From Blastococcus mobilis (GTDB lineage: Bacteria > Actinomycetota > Actinomycetes > Mycobacteriales > Geodermatophilaceae), in the NCBI RefSeq assembly GCF_900188025.1, contig NZ_FZNO01000001.1:1-64000 (forward strand): DNA of 64,000 nt, read 5' to 3'. Shown in pieces: positions 43,380 through 52,965 of the stretch. Numbering within the stretch: the first letter of the stretch is position 1; the number at the start of each line of letters is the position of its first letter. Made by a program: the position numbers and the translations under genes. Under the pieces are notes generated by a model, which was not told the DNA's origin, made no database searches, and saw only the letters and a program-made list of their open reading frames with translations.

Positions 43380-44861
43380 GTGCCCGCCCGCCCGCGCGGC
43401 CGCGCGGCCGACCCGCTCGCCGAGTACCGCGCCAAGCGCGACCCGGCGCGGACCGCGGAGCCGGTCCCGCCGGCGGGCAGCGCACTGCCGGAGGGCCGAG
43501 GCGACACCTTCGTCGTCCAGGAGCACCACACCCCCCGAGGGGCGGGGGAGCGGGTGCACTGGGACCTGCGGCTGGAGCGCGACGGCGTCCTGAAGAGCTG
43601 GGCGGTGCCGAAGGGGCCGCCGGTCGAACAGGGCCCCGGCCGGCTCGCCGTCCCCACCGAGGACCACCCCCCGGAGTACGCCTCCTTCGCCGGGACGATC
43701 ACCGCCGGTGAGTACGGCGGCGGGTCGGTCACCGTCTGGGACGCCGGCCACTACGCCACGGAGAAGTGGGCCGACGACCACATCACCGTCACCTTCGACG
43801 GCACGCGCCTCGCCGGGCGCTACGTGCTCTTCCGGCTGGACGACGGCACCTGGAACATCCGCAAGCTCGACGCCACCCGTGCCACCGAGCCGACTGCCGA
43901 GCTGCCGGAGGTGCCCCTGCCGATGCTGGCCACGACCGGAGAGCTGCCGCCGGCCGCGGAGGACGCCGACTGGGGCTACGAGTTCAAGTGGGACGGCGTC
44001 CGGGCAGTCGCCGCCGTGCACCGCGGGGTGTTCGGCCTGACCTCGCGCAAGGGCACCGACATCACGGTCCGCTATCCGGAGGTGTCGAAGCTCCCCGCGG
44101 CGCTGGCCGGGCACGACGCCGTGGTCGACGGCGAGATCGTCGCCATGGACGGAGCGGGGCGCCCGGACTTCGGCGCGCTGCAGAACCGGATGCACCGCAC
44201 CGGCCCCGAGGTGCCGCGGCTGGCCGCTGCCAAGCCGGTCACCTTCCTCGTGTTCGACCTGCTCTCGTGGGACGGCGAGGACCTCACCGCCCTGACCTAC
44301 GCCGAGCGGAGGGAGCGCCTGGACGCGCTCGGCCTCACGGGGCACCGGTGGGTGACCACGCCCTGGTTCCGCGGGAGCGGGGCGGGCGTGCACGCCGCGA
44401 GCGTGGAGAACGGACTGGAGGGCGTCGTCGCGAAGCGGCTGGGCTCGGCCTACCGGCCCGGGGTGCGGAGCCTCGACTGGCGCAAGGTCAAGAACGTCCG
44501 CACCCAGTCGGTGGTGGTCGGCGGCTGGCGACCCGGCCAGGGCCGGCGGGCCGGGGGAGTGGGGTCGCTGCTGTTCGGCGTCCCCGACGACGAGGGACGG
44601 CTGATCTACGCCGGGCACGTCGGCACCGGCTTCACCGACCAGGCGCTGCGGGACCTGGAGCGCATGTTCACCGCGCGGACGACGTCGCCGTTCCACGGCA
44701 CCCTCCCGCGCGAGGTCACCCGGGACGCGCACTGGATCGAACCCGACCTGGTGGGCGAGGTCGCCTACGCCGTCTGGACGGCGGAGGGGCGGCTGCGGCA
44801 TCCGTCCTGGAAGGGCATCCGCGACGACCTGGAGCCCGACGACGTGGTGGTCGAGCCGTGA
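43380..44861 (+). CDS. ligD: LigD-type ATP-dependent DNA ligase with 3'-phosphoesterase domain
   Basis: GTG 43380 begins one base after the ku stop. The 493-residue protein has an N-terminal phosphoesterase domain (about 40-165: VVQEHHTPRGAGERVHWDLRLE in part, EDHPPEY, GEYGGG, all His/Asp/Arg residues kept) and then the ligase: nucleotidyl Lys in EFKWDGVR (near 203), VVDGEIVAMD, FLVFDLLSW, LEGVVAKR and DWRKVKN. The OB fold holds GHVGTGFTD and WIEPDLVGEV. Mycobacterial LigD is one chain (Pol-PE-Lig); here the polymerase is a separate gene downstream. Confidence 0.94.
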   Translation: MPARPRGRAADPLAEYRAKRDPARTAEPVPPAGSALPEGRGDTFVVQEHHTPRGAGERVHWDLRLERDGVLKSWAVPKGPPVEQGPGRLAVPTEDHPPEYASFAGTITAGEYGGGSVTVWDAGHYATEKWADDHITVTFDGTRLAGRYVLFRLDDGTWNIRKLDATRATEPTAELPEVPLPMLATTGELPPAAEDADWGYEFKWDGVRAVAAVHRGVFGLTSRKGTDITVRYPEVSKLPAALAGHDAVVDGEIVAMDGAGRPDFGALQNRMHRTGPEVPRLAAAKPVTFLVFDLLSWDGEDLTALTYAERRERLDALGLTGHRWVTTPWFRGSGAGVHAASVENGLEGVVAKRLGSAYRPGVRSLDWRKVKNVRTQSVVVGGWRPGQGRRAGGVGSLLFGVPDDEGRLIYAGHVGTGFTDQALRDLERMFTARTTSPFHGTLPREVTRDAHWIEPDLVGEVAYAVWTAEGRLRHPSWKGIRDDLEPDDVVVEP

Positions 44862-44919
44862 GCGGGCAGGGCCATGGAGCGAGCAGCGGAGCACCCCGCG
44901 GCCCCGAGCCGGTGACGCC

Positions 44920-45843
44920 GTGAAGCGCCAGCGGGTGGAGATCGACGGGCGCACGCTGCAGGTGTCCAACCTCGAGAAGGTGCTGTTCCCCGAGGTGGGG
45001 TTCACCAAGGCGCAGGTCATCGACTACTACGTCCGCATCGCGCCGGTGCTCCTGCCGCACGTGGCCGGCCGGCCGGTGACGTTCACGCGCTGGCCCGACG
45101 GTGTCGAGGGGCAGGCCTTCTTCGAGAAGAACAGCGCCCGGCACGCTCCCGACTGGGTCCGGCGGGTGACCATCCCCAGCCCCGGCAGCTCCCGCGGCCG
45201 GGAGACCCTCGACATGGTGATCCTGGAGTCGGTCGCCGACCTCGCGTGGGCGGCGAACCTGGCCGCGCTGGAGGTGCACGTGCCCCAGTGGCGGGTGGAC
45301 GACGACGGGCAGCCGGCCCTGCCGGACCTGCTGGTGCTGGACCTGGATCCCGGTCCCGAGACCGGCATCGCGGAGTGCTGCGCCGTCGCCGAGCGGTTGG
45401 GGGTCCGGCTCGAGGCCGACGGGCTGGACCCGGTCGTGAAGACCTCGGGCTCCAAGGGGATGCAGGTCTACGCGCCGATCGAGACGCCGACCGACCGCGA
45501 GCACCCCAGCCGGTATGCCAAGGCCCTGGCACAGGAGCTCTCCGCCGAGACGCCCGATGACGTCGTCTGGCGGATGGAGAAGGTGCTGCGGCCGGGCAAG
45601 GTCCTCATCGACTGGAGCCAGAACAACCCGGCCAAGACCACCGTCGCCCCGTACTCGCTGCGGGCCCGGGCCGGCGCCACGGTGTCCACGCCCATCGGCT
45701 GGGACGAGGTCGACGCCGTCCGGGAGGGCGCCGACCCGGCCTCGCTGCGGTTCACCACCGACGATGTGCTGGCGCGGGCCGAGGAGTACGGCGACCTGTT
45801 CGACATAGCGGGTGCCACGAGCGCACCCTTGCCCGAGGTCTGA
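44920..45843 (+). CDS. ligD: LigD-type NHEJ polymerase/primase
   Basis: GTG 44920 gives 307 residues, the size of the isolated Pol domain. It belongs to the archaeo-eukaryotic primase group: VSNLEKVLFPEVGFTKAQVIDYY, RPVTFTRWPDGVEG, the metal-binding DLDPG (two Asp), the third-metal/nucleotide segment KTSGSKGMQVYAPI and IDWSQNNPAKTTVAPYSLRA. It fills gaps and adds nucleotides, preferring ribonucleotides, at Ku-bound ends. It follows the ligase gene after 58 bases. Confidence 0.93.
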   Translation: MKRQRVEIDGRTLQVSNLEKVLFPEVGFTKAQVIDYYVRIAPVLLPHVAGRPVTFTRWPDGVEGQAFFEKNSARHAPDWVRRVTIPSPGSSRGRETLDMVILESVADLAWAANLAALEVHVPQWRVDDDGQPALPDLLVLDLDPGPETGIAECCAVAERLGVRLEADGLDPVVKTSGSKGMQVYAPIETPTDREHPSRYAKALAQELSAETPDDVVWRMEKVLRPGKVLIDWSQNNPAKTTVAPYSLRARAGATVSTPIGWDEVDAVREGADPASLRFTTDDVLARAEEYGDLFDIAGATSAPLPEV

Positions 45844-45891
45844 CCCGAGCCACTGGCCAGCGGATCATCGCGATCTGTAACGATTCCCCGC

Positions 45892-46773
45892 ATGGTCGCG
45901 CCCGGTCCGAACGGCCCCCGTTTCACCGATGTGGGGCGGCTGGTCGTCCGCTGCCCTGACCGGCCGGGGATCGTGCACGCGCTCAGCGGCGTGATGACGG
46001 AGTTCGGTGCGAACATCACCGACTCCCAGCAGCACTCCTCCGACCCGAGCGGCGGCATCTTCACGTTGCGTCTGGAGTTCGTCCTCGCCGGGCTGGCCGG
46101 GCGTCGGGCGGAGCTCGAGAAGCGACTGACCGTCCTGGCGGGGGAGTGGCGGATGGTCTGGCGGCTGACCGAGGCCAGCCATCGGCCGACCCTCGCCGTC
46201 TTCGTCAGCCGCACCGACCATGTGCTGCAGGAGCTGATCTACCGGGTGCGAGCGGGTGACCTGCGGGCCGACATCGCCTGCGTCGTCTCCAACCACCGTG
46301 ACCTCGAGCCGGTGGCCCAGGCGGCGGGCATCCCGTTCCACCACGTGCCGGTGACCCCGGAGACGAAGGGCGAGGCGGAGGCGCGCGCCCTCGAGCTCGT
46401 GGGCGAGGTCGATCTGGTCGTGCTGGCCCGCTACATGCAGATCGTCTCGGCGGACTTCTGCAACCGCTTCCCCGAGCGGTTGATCAACATCCACCACAGC
46501 TTCCTGCCGGCCTTCGTCGGGGCGAACCCGTACCAGGCCGCGCACGACCGCGGGGTGAAGCTCATCGGAGCCACCGCCCACTACGTGACGCCCGAGCTGG
46601 ACGCCGGCCCGATCATCGAGCAGGAGGTCGCCCGCGTCGACCACCGCGCCACCGTCGAGGACATGCGGCGGGTGGGCCGCTACGTGGAGCGGCAGGTGCT
46701 CGCCCAGGCGGTCACCTGGCACGTCGAGGACCGGGTGATCGTCGAGGGGCCCCGCACCATCGTCTTCGCCTGA
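45892..46773 (+). CDS. purU: formyltetrahydrofolate deformylase
   Basis: The 293-residue protein has an N-terminal ACT domain (RLVVRCPDRPGIVHALSG, TDSQQHSSDPSGG) and the formyltransferase-like catalytic domain with IACVVSNHRDLEPVA, VLARYMQIVS, INIHHSFLPAFVGANPY and IGATAHYVTPELDAGPII, holding the Asn, His and Asp catalytic residues. It releases formate from 10-formyl-THF to balance one-carbon pools and supply PurT. TAACGA lies 8 bases before the ATG, so the mRNA may be nearly leaderless. Confidence 0.94.
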   Translation: MVAPGPNGPRFTDVGRLVVRCPDRPGIVHALSGVMTEFGANITDSQQHSSDPSGGIFTLRLEFVLAGLAGRRAELEKRLTVLAGEWRMVWRLTEASHRPTLAVFVSRTDHVLQELIYRVRAGDLRADIACVVSNHRDLEPVAQAAGIPFHHVPVTPETKGEAEARALELVGEVDLVVLARYMQIVSADFCNRFPERLINIHHSFLPAFVGANPYQAAHDRGVKLIGATAHYVTPELDAGPIIEQEVARVDHRATVEDMRRVGRYVERQVLAQAVTWHVEDRVIVEGPRTIVFA

Positions 46774-46781
46774 GGATCTTC

Positions 46782-46828
46782 GGCCCCCTGCAGGGGTCCG
46801 CCGCGAGCTGTGAGTGGTGGGGGCAGGG
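46782..46828. repeat. bipartite intergenic repeat, copy 2
   Basis: GGCCCCCTGCAGGGG (46782-46796) and TGGGGGCAGGG (46818-46828), separated by 21 bases. The same two parts are adjacent at 40314-40339. It lies after purU and before the fur promoter. Confidence 0.55.
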
Positions 46829-46838
46829 GGTCCTTAAG

Positions 46839-46851
46839 TTGACTAGTTCAA
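46839..46851. promoter_or_regulatory. candidate Fur/CatR operator
   Basis: TTGACTAGTTCAA has inverted arms TTGA/TCAA with a 5-base gap in an AT-rich island 25 bases before the fur gene. It overlaps a plausible -35 (TTGACT). Fur-type regulators beside catalase genes usually repress their own operon through such a site. Confidence 0.5.
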
Positions 46852-46875
46852 AACAACGGGGTTGAGTGGCACCCG

Positions 46876-47349
46876 ATGGAGACGACGTGGGGACACCAGC
46901 TCCGTGCGGTCGGGCTGCGGGTCACCCGGCCCCGGCTGTCGGTGCTCGACGTCCTCTCCACGCATCCCCACGCCGATGCCGACACCGTCGTCACCGGCGC
47001 CCGGGCCCAGCACCCCACGCTGTCTCCGCAGACGGTCTACGGGGTGCTCGAGGCACTGGTCTCCGTGGGGCTCGCCCGCCGGATCGAGCCCGCCGGCTCC
47101 CCCGCGCTCTTCGAGCTGCGGGTGGGCGACAACCACCACCACCTGGTCTGCCGTTCCTGCGGCGCGGTCGCCGATGTCGACTGCGCCGTCGGGGCGGCCC
47201 CGTGTCTGAGCCCCTCGGACACCTCCGGTTTCGTCGTCGACGAGGCCGAGGTCGTGTTCTGGGGGTTGTGCCGCGGCTGTCAGGCAGAGGCAGCACCAGA
47301 GTCAGTGCAGATCGATGAGCACGAAATCCCAGGAGGAGCATCTTCATGA
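46876..47349 (+). CDS. Fur-family regulator (FurA/CatR type)
   Basis: The 157-residue protein has the Fur winged helix ([26 protein letters not shown] in part, [18 protein letters not shown]), the metal/His segment [14 protein letters not shown], and two CxxC pairs (CRSC, CRGC). It is translationally coupled to the catalase gene by a 4-base ATGA overlap. In Streptomyces (CatR-CatA) and Mycobacterium (FurA-KatG) such regulators repress the peroxide-defence gene until oxidised. Confidence 0.92.
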   Translation: METTWGHQLRAVGLRVTRPRLSVLDVLSTHPHADADTVVTGARAQHPTLSPQTVYGVLEALVSVGLARRIEPAGSPALFELRVGDNHHHLVCRSCGAVADVDCAVGAAPCLSPSDTSGFVVDEAEVVFWGLCRGCQAEAAPESVQIDEHEIPGGASS

Positions 47350-49007
47350 CCGACGTCGCATCGCAGGGCCCGGCCCCGAGCGAGGCCGACCGCGCCGTCC
47401 TGACCAACCGTCAGGGGCACCCGGTCTACGACAACCAGAACCAGCGGACGGTGGGCGCCCGTGGCCCCGCTACCCTGGAGAACTACCAGTTCCTCGAGAA
47501 GATCAGCCACTTCGACCGCGAGCGCATCCCCGAGCGCGTGGTGCATGCCCGCGGCTTCGTCGCCTACGGCGAGTTCGAGGCGACCGGGAAGTGGGGCGAC
47601 GAGCCCATCGAGCGCTACACCCGCGCCAAGCTCTTCAACACCCCGGGCAAGAAGACCGACCTCGCCATCCGCTTCTCCACCGTCATCGGCGGCCGGGACT
47701 CCTCCGAGGCCGCCCGTGACCCCCGTGGATTCGCGGTGAAGTTCTACACCGAGGACGGCAACTGGGACATCGTCGGCAACAACCTCGCGGTGTTCTTCAT
47801 CCGCGACGCCATCAAGTTCCCCGACGTCATCCACTCCCTCAAGCCGGACCCGATCACCTTCCGCCAGGAGCCGGCGCGGATCTTCGACTTCATGTCGCAG
47901 ACCCCCGAGGCCATGCACATGCTGGTCAACCTGTTCAGTCCCCGGGGCATCCCGGCCGACTACCGGCACATGCAGGGCTTCGGCGTGAACACCTACAAGT
48001 GGGTGAACGCTCAGGGCGAGACCAAGCTGGTCAAGTACCACTGGCTCCCCAGGCAGGGCGTCAAGAGCCTCACCGCCGCGGACGCCGCCGCCATCCAGGC
48101 CAACGACCTCGGGCACGCCTCGAAGGACCTCTACGAGGCCATCGAGCGCGGCGACTACCCGCAGTGGGACCTCTACGTCCAGATGATGGACGACCACGAG
48201 CACCCCGAGCTGGACTTCGACCCGCTGGACGACACCAAGGTGTGGCCGGAGAACGAGTTCGAGCCCAAGCTCGTCGGGACGATGACGCTCAACCGCAACA
48301 TCAGCGACCACCACAACGAGAACGAGCAGAGCGCGTTCGGCACCGGCGTCCTCGTCGACGGGCTGGACTTCTCCGACGACAAGATGCTCGTGGGCCGGAC
48401 GTTCTCCTACTCCGACACCCAGCGCTACCGGGTGGGGCCCAACTACCTGCAGCTGCCGATCAACTCGGCGAAGAACGCGACGGTCTACACCAACCAGCGC
48501 GGCGGGCAGATGTCCTACGGCGTGGACCTGGCCCGGAACCAGAACCCGCACGTGAACTACGAGCCGTCGATCACCGGCGGTCTGCGCGAGGCGCAGTACC
48601 CGACGCACGACGAGCAGGGCCCGGAGATCGTCGGCCGGCTCACCCGCAAGCGCATCCCCCGGACCAACGACTACACGCAGGCCGGGCAGCGCTACCAGCT
48701 CATGGAGCAGTGGGAGAAGGACGACCTGGTGAAGAACCTGGTCGACAACATCGGCGAAGCGGTCCGCGAGGTCCAGGAGCGGATGGTCTGGCACTTCTTC
48801 ATGTGCGACGACGAGCTCGGCCAGCGCGTCGGGGAGGGGCTCGGCATCACCGCGGACGACGTCCGCGACCTGGAGCCGCTGCAGACGCAGACGCTCAACG
48901 ACGAGGAGCTGGCCCGCGCGGCCGACCTCGGCAAGAACGGTCCGCGCGACGTCACCGGGCTGACGATGACGCACTGCGTGCCCAACGAGCACGTGGTCGT
49001 CGGCTGA
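47346..49007 (+). CDS. katA: monofunctional haem catalase
   Basis: ATG 47346 overlaps the fur stop. The 553-residue protein keeps the catalase active site: His in RVVHARG (near 67), RFSTVIGG, Asn in [12 protein letters not shown], and the haem-ligand Tyr in [10 protein letters not shown] (near 356). Several otherwise conserved stretches differ: after LNRN the usual NxFAEVEQxAF is replaced by [13 protein letters not shown], and the substrate-channel region reads [13 protein letters not shown]. It is thus a divergent small-to-medium-subunit catalase. It degrades hydrogen peroxide under control of the coupled Fur protein. Confidence 0.92.
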   Translation: MTDVASQGPAPSEADRAVLTNRQGHPVYDNQNQRTVGARGPATLENYQFLEKISHFDRERIPERVVHARGFVAYGEFEATGKWGDEPIERYTRAKLFNTPGKKTDLAIRFSTVIGGRDSSEAARDPRGFAVKFYTEDGNWDIVGNNLAVFFIRDAIKFPDVIHSLKPDPITFRQEPARIFDFMSQTPEAMHMLVNLFSPRGIPADYRHMQGFGVNTYKWVNAQGETKLVKYHWLPRQGVKSLTAADAAAIQANDLGHASKDLYEAIERGDYPQWDLYVQMMDDHEHPELDFDPLDDTKVWPENEFEPKLVGTMTLNRNISDHHNENEQSAFGTGVLVDGLDFSDDKMLVGRTFSYSDTQRYRVGPNYLQLPINSAKNATVYTNQRGGQMSYGVDLARNQNPHVNYEPSITGGLREAQYPTHDEQGPEIVGRLTRKRIPRTNDYTQAGQRYQLMEQWEKDDLVKNLVDNIGEAVREVQERMVWHFFMCDDELGQRVGEGLGITADDVRDLEPLQTQTLNDEELARAADLGKNGPRDVTGLTMTHCVPNEHVVVG

Positions 49008-49030
49008 CCGACAGCACCACAGCACGGCCG

Positions 49031-49064
49031 GCGGGCCGCGACCGGATCTCCGGTCGCGGCCCGC
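49031..49064. terminator. strong hairpin after the catalase gene
   Basis: GCGGGCCGCGACCGG and CCGGTCGCGGCCCGC form a perfect 15-bp stem with an ATCT loop, 24 bases after the stop. It should end the fur-catalase transcript. Confidence 0.85.
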
Positions 49065-49165
49065 TGTCTCGTGCGGCCTTCCGCCGGCCGGAGGGCCGGG
49101 CCGGGGCACCGCGGGGCGTCGCCTACGGTCTGGACGTCGGTCAGTGCAGACCCCAGGGAGACGAC

Positions 49166-50467
49166 GTGAGCTCCACCCCCGTGACCGGACCCTCGGCCCC
49201 GACCGCTGCACGGGCAGCCGGCTGGGTCGCGCCCCTGTGCTGGATCGCGGTCCTGCTCGACGGCTTCGACCTGGTCGTGGTCGGTACCGTCGTTCCCACC
49301 CTGCAGCAGCCGGAGGAGTGGGGGCTCAGCGGAGCCGGCACGACCTTCGTGATCACCATCGGCCTGGTCGGGATGATGATCGGGGCGCTGACGATCGGCA
49401 CGCTCACCGACCTGGTCGGCCGCCGCAAGGCGCTGATCGGCGCGGTGGTCTCGTTCTCGTTCTTCACGCTGCTGTGCGCGTTCGCCCCGAACGAGACCGT
49501 GTTCGGTGTCCTTCGGTTCCTCGCCGGTGTCGGTCTCGGGGGCTGCCTGCCCACCGCGATCGCGATGGTCAACGAGTTCACCCGATCCGGGCGCAGCGGC
49601 CGGGCCACCACGACGATCATGACCGGCTACCACGTCGGGGCCGTCACGACCGCGGCCCTGGCGATCGTGGTCATCCCGGAGCTGGGCTGGCGGTGGATGT
49701 TCGTGATCGGCGCGCTCCCGGCGCTGGTGCTGGTGCCCCTGATGCTCCGTGAGCTCCCCGAGTCGGCGTCGTGGCTGGTGGCCCACGGGCGCCGCTCCGA
49801 GGCCGAGGAGGTCGCTCGCCGGTACGGGCTGGAGCTGGAGAGCCCGCAGGCCCCCGTCGCTCCGCATGCGGGGGAGGGCGCCGGCGCGACGGTGCGGACC
49901 CTGTTCTCCAGCGGCTACGTGCGCAACACCGTCGTCATCGGGGTCACGTCGTTCATGGGCCTGCTGCTGGTGTACGGGCTGAACAACTGGCTGCCCACGA
50001 TCATGCGGGAGGCCGACTACGAGCTCGGCGCGGCACTGGCCTTCCTCGTCGTGCTCAACGTGGGGGCGGTCGTCGGCCTGCTCGTCGCCGGAACCGTCGC
50101 CGACCGCATCGGCGCCCGCGCGGCGGGAGTGGCCTGGTTCGCCGGCGCCGCGGTCTTCCTGGCGCTGCTGTCGATCCGGCTGCCGATCGCCGGGATCTAC
50201 GTGATGGTCTTCCTGACCGGCTGCTTCGTGTTCAGCGCGCAGGTGCTGGTCTACGCCTTCGTCAGCGCCAACCACCCGCCGCAGGTGCGCGCCACGGCGC
50301 TGGGCTGGTCCGCCGGTGCCGGCCGGATCGGCGCGATCGTGGGGCCGGTCATCACGGGAGCCCTGTTCGCCGCCGGGAACGCCTTCCCCGGAGGCTTCTA
50401 CCTGTTCGCCGTCGTCGGGGCGCTGGGAGCGCTCGCGCTCAGCCTGGCCCGGCGACGGGACCGGTGA
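49166..50467 (+). CDS. MFS transporter, aromatic acid:H+ symporter type
   Basis: GTG 49166 has AGGGAG 6 bases upstream; the long open frame before it is antisense-like read-through. The 433-residue protein has 12 hydrophobic segments. In the first pair it shows LLDGFDLVVVGTVVPTL, with the Asp pair typical of the PcaK/BenK (AAHS) family, then GTLTDLVGRRKALI in loop 2-3 and GTVADRIGARAAG in loop 8-9. It probably imports an aromatic or other organic acid. No aromatic pathway genes flank it. Confidence 0.87.
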   Translation: MSSTPVTGPSAPTAARAAGWVAPLCWIAVLLDGFDLVVVGTVVPTLQQPEEWGLSGAGTTFVITIGLVGMMIGALTIGTLTDLVGRRKALIGAVVSFSFFTLLCAFAPNETVFGVLRFLAGVGLGGCLPTAIAMVNEFTRSGRSGRATTTIMTGYHVGAVTTAALAIVVIPELGWRWMFVIGALPALVLVPLMLRELPESASWLVAHGRRSEAEEVARRYGLELESPQAPVAPHAGEGAGATVRTLFSSGYVRNTVVIGVTSFMGLLLVYGLNNWLPTIMREADYELGAALAFLVVLNVGAVVGLLVAGTVADRIGARAAGVAWFAGAAVFLALLSIRLPIAGIYVMVFLTGCFVFSAQVLVYAFVSANHPPQVRATALGWSAGAGRIGAIVGPVITGALFAAGNAFPGGFYLFAVVGALGALALSLARRRDR

Positions 50468-50494
50468 CGTCGCAATCGAGCGGAGCCGCTGCGC

Positions 50495-50511
50495 GGACCC
50501 CTCCGGGGCCC
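50495..50511. terminator. short hairpin between convergent MFS and PAC2 genes
   Basis: GGACCCC and GGGGCCC pair around TCC with one mismatch, in the 57-base gap between two convergent genes. It is a weak candidate. Confidence 0.35.
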
Positions 50512-50524
50512 ACTCGGGAGGACC

Positions 50525-51475
50525 TCAGTCGCGGGGGCGCTTGCGGTCCTGGTCGGCGAGGAAGCGCTCGAACTCCGCGCCGATCTCCTCGGCGCTGGGC
50601 ACCTCCCCGCCGGAGAGCAGGTCGGTGCCCTCCCGCGCGGCGCTGAACGAGTCGTACTGCTGCTCGAGGGCCGCCACGACGGCGGTGTTCTCGGGGGAGC
50701 GGGCGATCTGCTCGTCGATCTCGGTCCGGTTGGCCTCGGCGGCCTCGCGGAGCGTCTCGGTCGGCAGGTGCAGCCCGGTCAATCGCTCGAGGTGCTCGAG
50801 CAGGGTCAGCGACGCAGCCGGGTAGGTCGCCTGCGCCAGGTAGTGCGGCACGTGGGCGGCCACACCGAGGGCATCCACACCGGCCTCGCCGAGACGGAGC
50901 TCCAGCAGGGCCGAGGCGCTCCCCGGGATGCGCATCTCGCCCCAGTAGACGGGATAGGGCTCGATCAGCTGCCGTCGGGTCGCGTGGGCGGTCACCGTGA
51001 CCGGGCGGGTGTGCGGAACGGGCATCGGGATGGCCTGCAGCGCCACGACGGAGGTGACGCCCAGGCGGTCCACGAGCTGAGCGACAGCGGCGACGAACCG
51101 CTCCCACGCGTAGTCGGGCTCGGCCCCGTGGAGCAGCAGGAACGGCGTGCCGGCGTCGTCCTCCACGGCGTACAGCAGGATCTCGGGCGCGGCGAAGGAC
51201 TCGTACCGGTCGCTGTTGAAGCTCATCCGGGGCCGGTGCGCGCGGTAGTCGACGAGGCTGTCGGCGTCGAACCGTGCGATCACCTCGTGCGGCAGGCCGG
51301 CCAGCAGGTGCGCACCGGCCAGGGCGCCGGCGTGCGCGGCGTCGAACTCCCCGGCCAGGTCGTGCACCAGAACCAGCCCAGTGCGCTCGCCCGGCGCGCC
51401 GACCGCCGCTTCCCGCGTGAGGAAGGGCTCGGCCTCCGGGAGCAGCTCGACGAGCTCCTCCGGTAGCTGCGGCAC
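50525..51475 (-). CDS. PAC2-family protein
   Basis: GTG 51475 is the start. The 316-residue protein has the PAC2 (proteasome-assembly-chaperone-2-like) pattern: FDADSLVDYRAHRPRM, LLHGAEPDYAWERFVAAV, VVALQAIPMPVPHTRPV and GVAAHVPHYLAQATYPAASLTLLEHL. Actinobacterial PAC2 proteins are conserved and may assist proteasome or other assembly; their role is not established. The C-terminal 60 residues are charged and helical. Confidence 0.88.
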   Translation of the reverse strand: MPQLPEELVELLPEAEPFLTREAAVGAPGERTGLVLVHDLAGEFDAAHAGALAGAHLLAGLPHEVIARFDADSLVDYRAHRPRMSFNSDRYESFAAPEILLYAVEDDAGTPFLLLHGAEPDYAWERFVAAVAQLVDRLGVTSVVALQAIPMPVPHTRPVTVTAHATRRQLIEPYPVYWGEMRIPGSASALLELRLGEAGVDALGVAAHVPHYLAQATYPAASLTLLEHLERLTGLHLPTETLREAAEANRTEIDEQIARSPENTAVVAALEQQYDSFSAAREGTDLLSGGEVPSAEEIGAEFERFLADQDRKRPRD

Positions 51476-51578
51476 GGTCGGACCTCCTGATGTCGTACGT
51501 CGCGGCCGGGTGCAGCCGCGACCGGTGCAGCCGCGACGGAGGCCGCGGCATTCCCATCGTCCCCCCGAGAGAGGTGGG

Positions 51579-52892
51579 TCAGCCGACCGGGCGTTCCTCC
51601 GACGGGCCGCCGGTGGGTGGAGCGACCGGCTCCTGGATCACCGCCGCCCCGGACTCGTCGCCGATCAGCGCCGCGCGGGTGCCGTCGTCGGCGATCTCAG
51701 GGGAGCGCTCGTCGAGTTCGTCCCGGGCGTAGCGGTAGATCACGGCGATGAGGGCGGCGACCGGCACCGAGAGGAACGCGCCGATGATGCCCGCCAGACT
51801 GCTGCCGGCGGTGACGGCGAGGATGACGACGGCGGCGTGCAGGTTGAACCCGCGGCCCTGGATGACCGGCTGCAGGACGTTGCCCTCGATCTGCTGCACC
51901 ACCAGCACGATGAGCAGCACGATCAGCGCGGTGGTGAGGCCGTTGCTGACCAGGGCGATGAGGACGGCGAAGGCGCCGGCGACGAACGCGCCGATGATGG
52001 GGATGAAGGCGCCGAAGAAGGTCAGGACCGCCAGCGGCAACACCAGGGGCACGTCGAGGATCCAGAGTCCCAGACCGATGAAGAACGCGTCGATGAACCC
52101 GACCAGGGCCTGCTGGCGGATGAACTCCGAGAGCGTCGTCCAGGTCTGGTAGCACAGGGCGGCGACGTGCCGGCCGGCGCGGGGCCCGGTCTGGGCGGCC
52201 AGCCAGGGCACCCAGCGCGGCCCGTCCTTCAGGAAGAAGAAGACCAGCACCAGCGCCAGGACCAGGTTGATCAGGCCGCTGCCGACGGCGGAGGCGCCGG
52301 TGAGGGCGTAGCCGGCGATGTTCTGCGCGTTGCCCTGGATGGAGTTGATCACCGAGTCGACGGCGTCGCCGATCTGGTCCTCGCCGAGGTTGAGCGGCGG
52401 GCCCTGCAGCCACTCCTGCACGTCCTGCAGGGCGGCCGTGGCGGCGTCGGCGAGTTCGGTGACCTGGTCGGCCACCTGTGGGGCGATGGCGGCGATGATG
52501 CCGACGAACGCCGCCAGGAAGCCGATCAGCACCGTCGCCGCAGCCAGCGCGGGCGGCCAGCGGTGGCTGCGCAGGAACCGGGTGAGCGGCCACAGGACGG
52601 TGGCGATGAGCAGAGCCAGCACGATCGGCAGCAGGATCGACCACAGCCTGCCGAGGACGTAGAACAGGACGACGAGGGCCGCGACGATGAGCAGGAACTG
52701 GGCCGACGCGATGGCCAGGTTGCGGGAGGCGCGCTGCAGCTTCGGCCCCCGGCCCTCGGGCGGTGCGGGCGCCCGGGTGACGGCGTCACCCACCTCGGCG
52801 GGGGTCGCCCCGGTGAACGGCGTCCTGCGCGTGCCCGGCCGGTCCGAGGTCTCGGAGCGGTCGGACGCGTGACCGGGCAGGCGCAGCCTCAT
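51579..52892 (-). CDS. AI-2E family transporter (PerM type)
   Basis: I start at ATG 52892; an upstream frame extends to 53051. The 437-residue protein has about 60 polar N-terminal residues, two leading helices, a soluble middle segment (ADQVTELADAATAALQDVQEWL) and further helices with the family motifs FFFLKDGPRW, GFIDAFFIGLGLWILDVPLVLPLAVLTFFGAFIP and PVIQGRGFNLHAAVVILAV. The family includes the AI-2 exporter TqsA and Na+/H+ antiporter-like members, so substrate is open. A relative lies at 57134. Confidence 0.88.
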   Translation of the reverse strand: MRLRLPGHASDRSETSDRPGTRRTPFTGATPAEVGDAVTRAPAPPEGRGPKLQRASRNLAIASAQFLLIVAALVVLFYVLGRLWSILLPIVLALLIATVLWPLTRFLRSHRWPPALAAATVLIGFLAAFVGIIAAIAPQVADQVTELADAATAALQDVQEWLQGPPLNLGEDQIGDAVDSVINSIQGNAQNIAGYALTGASAVGSGLINLVLALVLVFFFLKDGPRWVPWLAAQTGPRAGRHVAALCYQTWTTLSEFIRQQALVGFIDAFFIGLGLWILDVPLVLPLAVLTFFGAFIPIIGAFVAGAFAVLIALVSNGLTTALIVLLIVLVVQQIEGNVLQPVIQGRGFNLHAAVVILAVTAGSSLAGIIGAFLSVPVAALIAVIYRYARDELDERSPEIADDGTRAALIGDESGAAVIQEPVAPPTGGPSEERPVG

Positions 52893-52965
52893 GCGGTGAT
52901 CACAACACATCGGGCGGCTTCCGACCGGACGGCGGGGCAGGCCCCGTCGTCGTAGCGTCGCGGGC

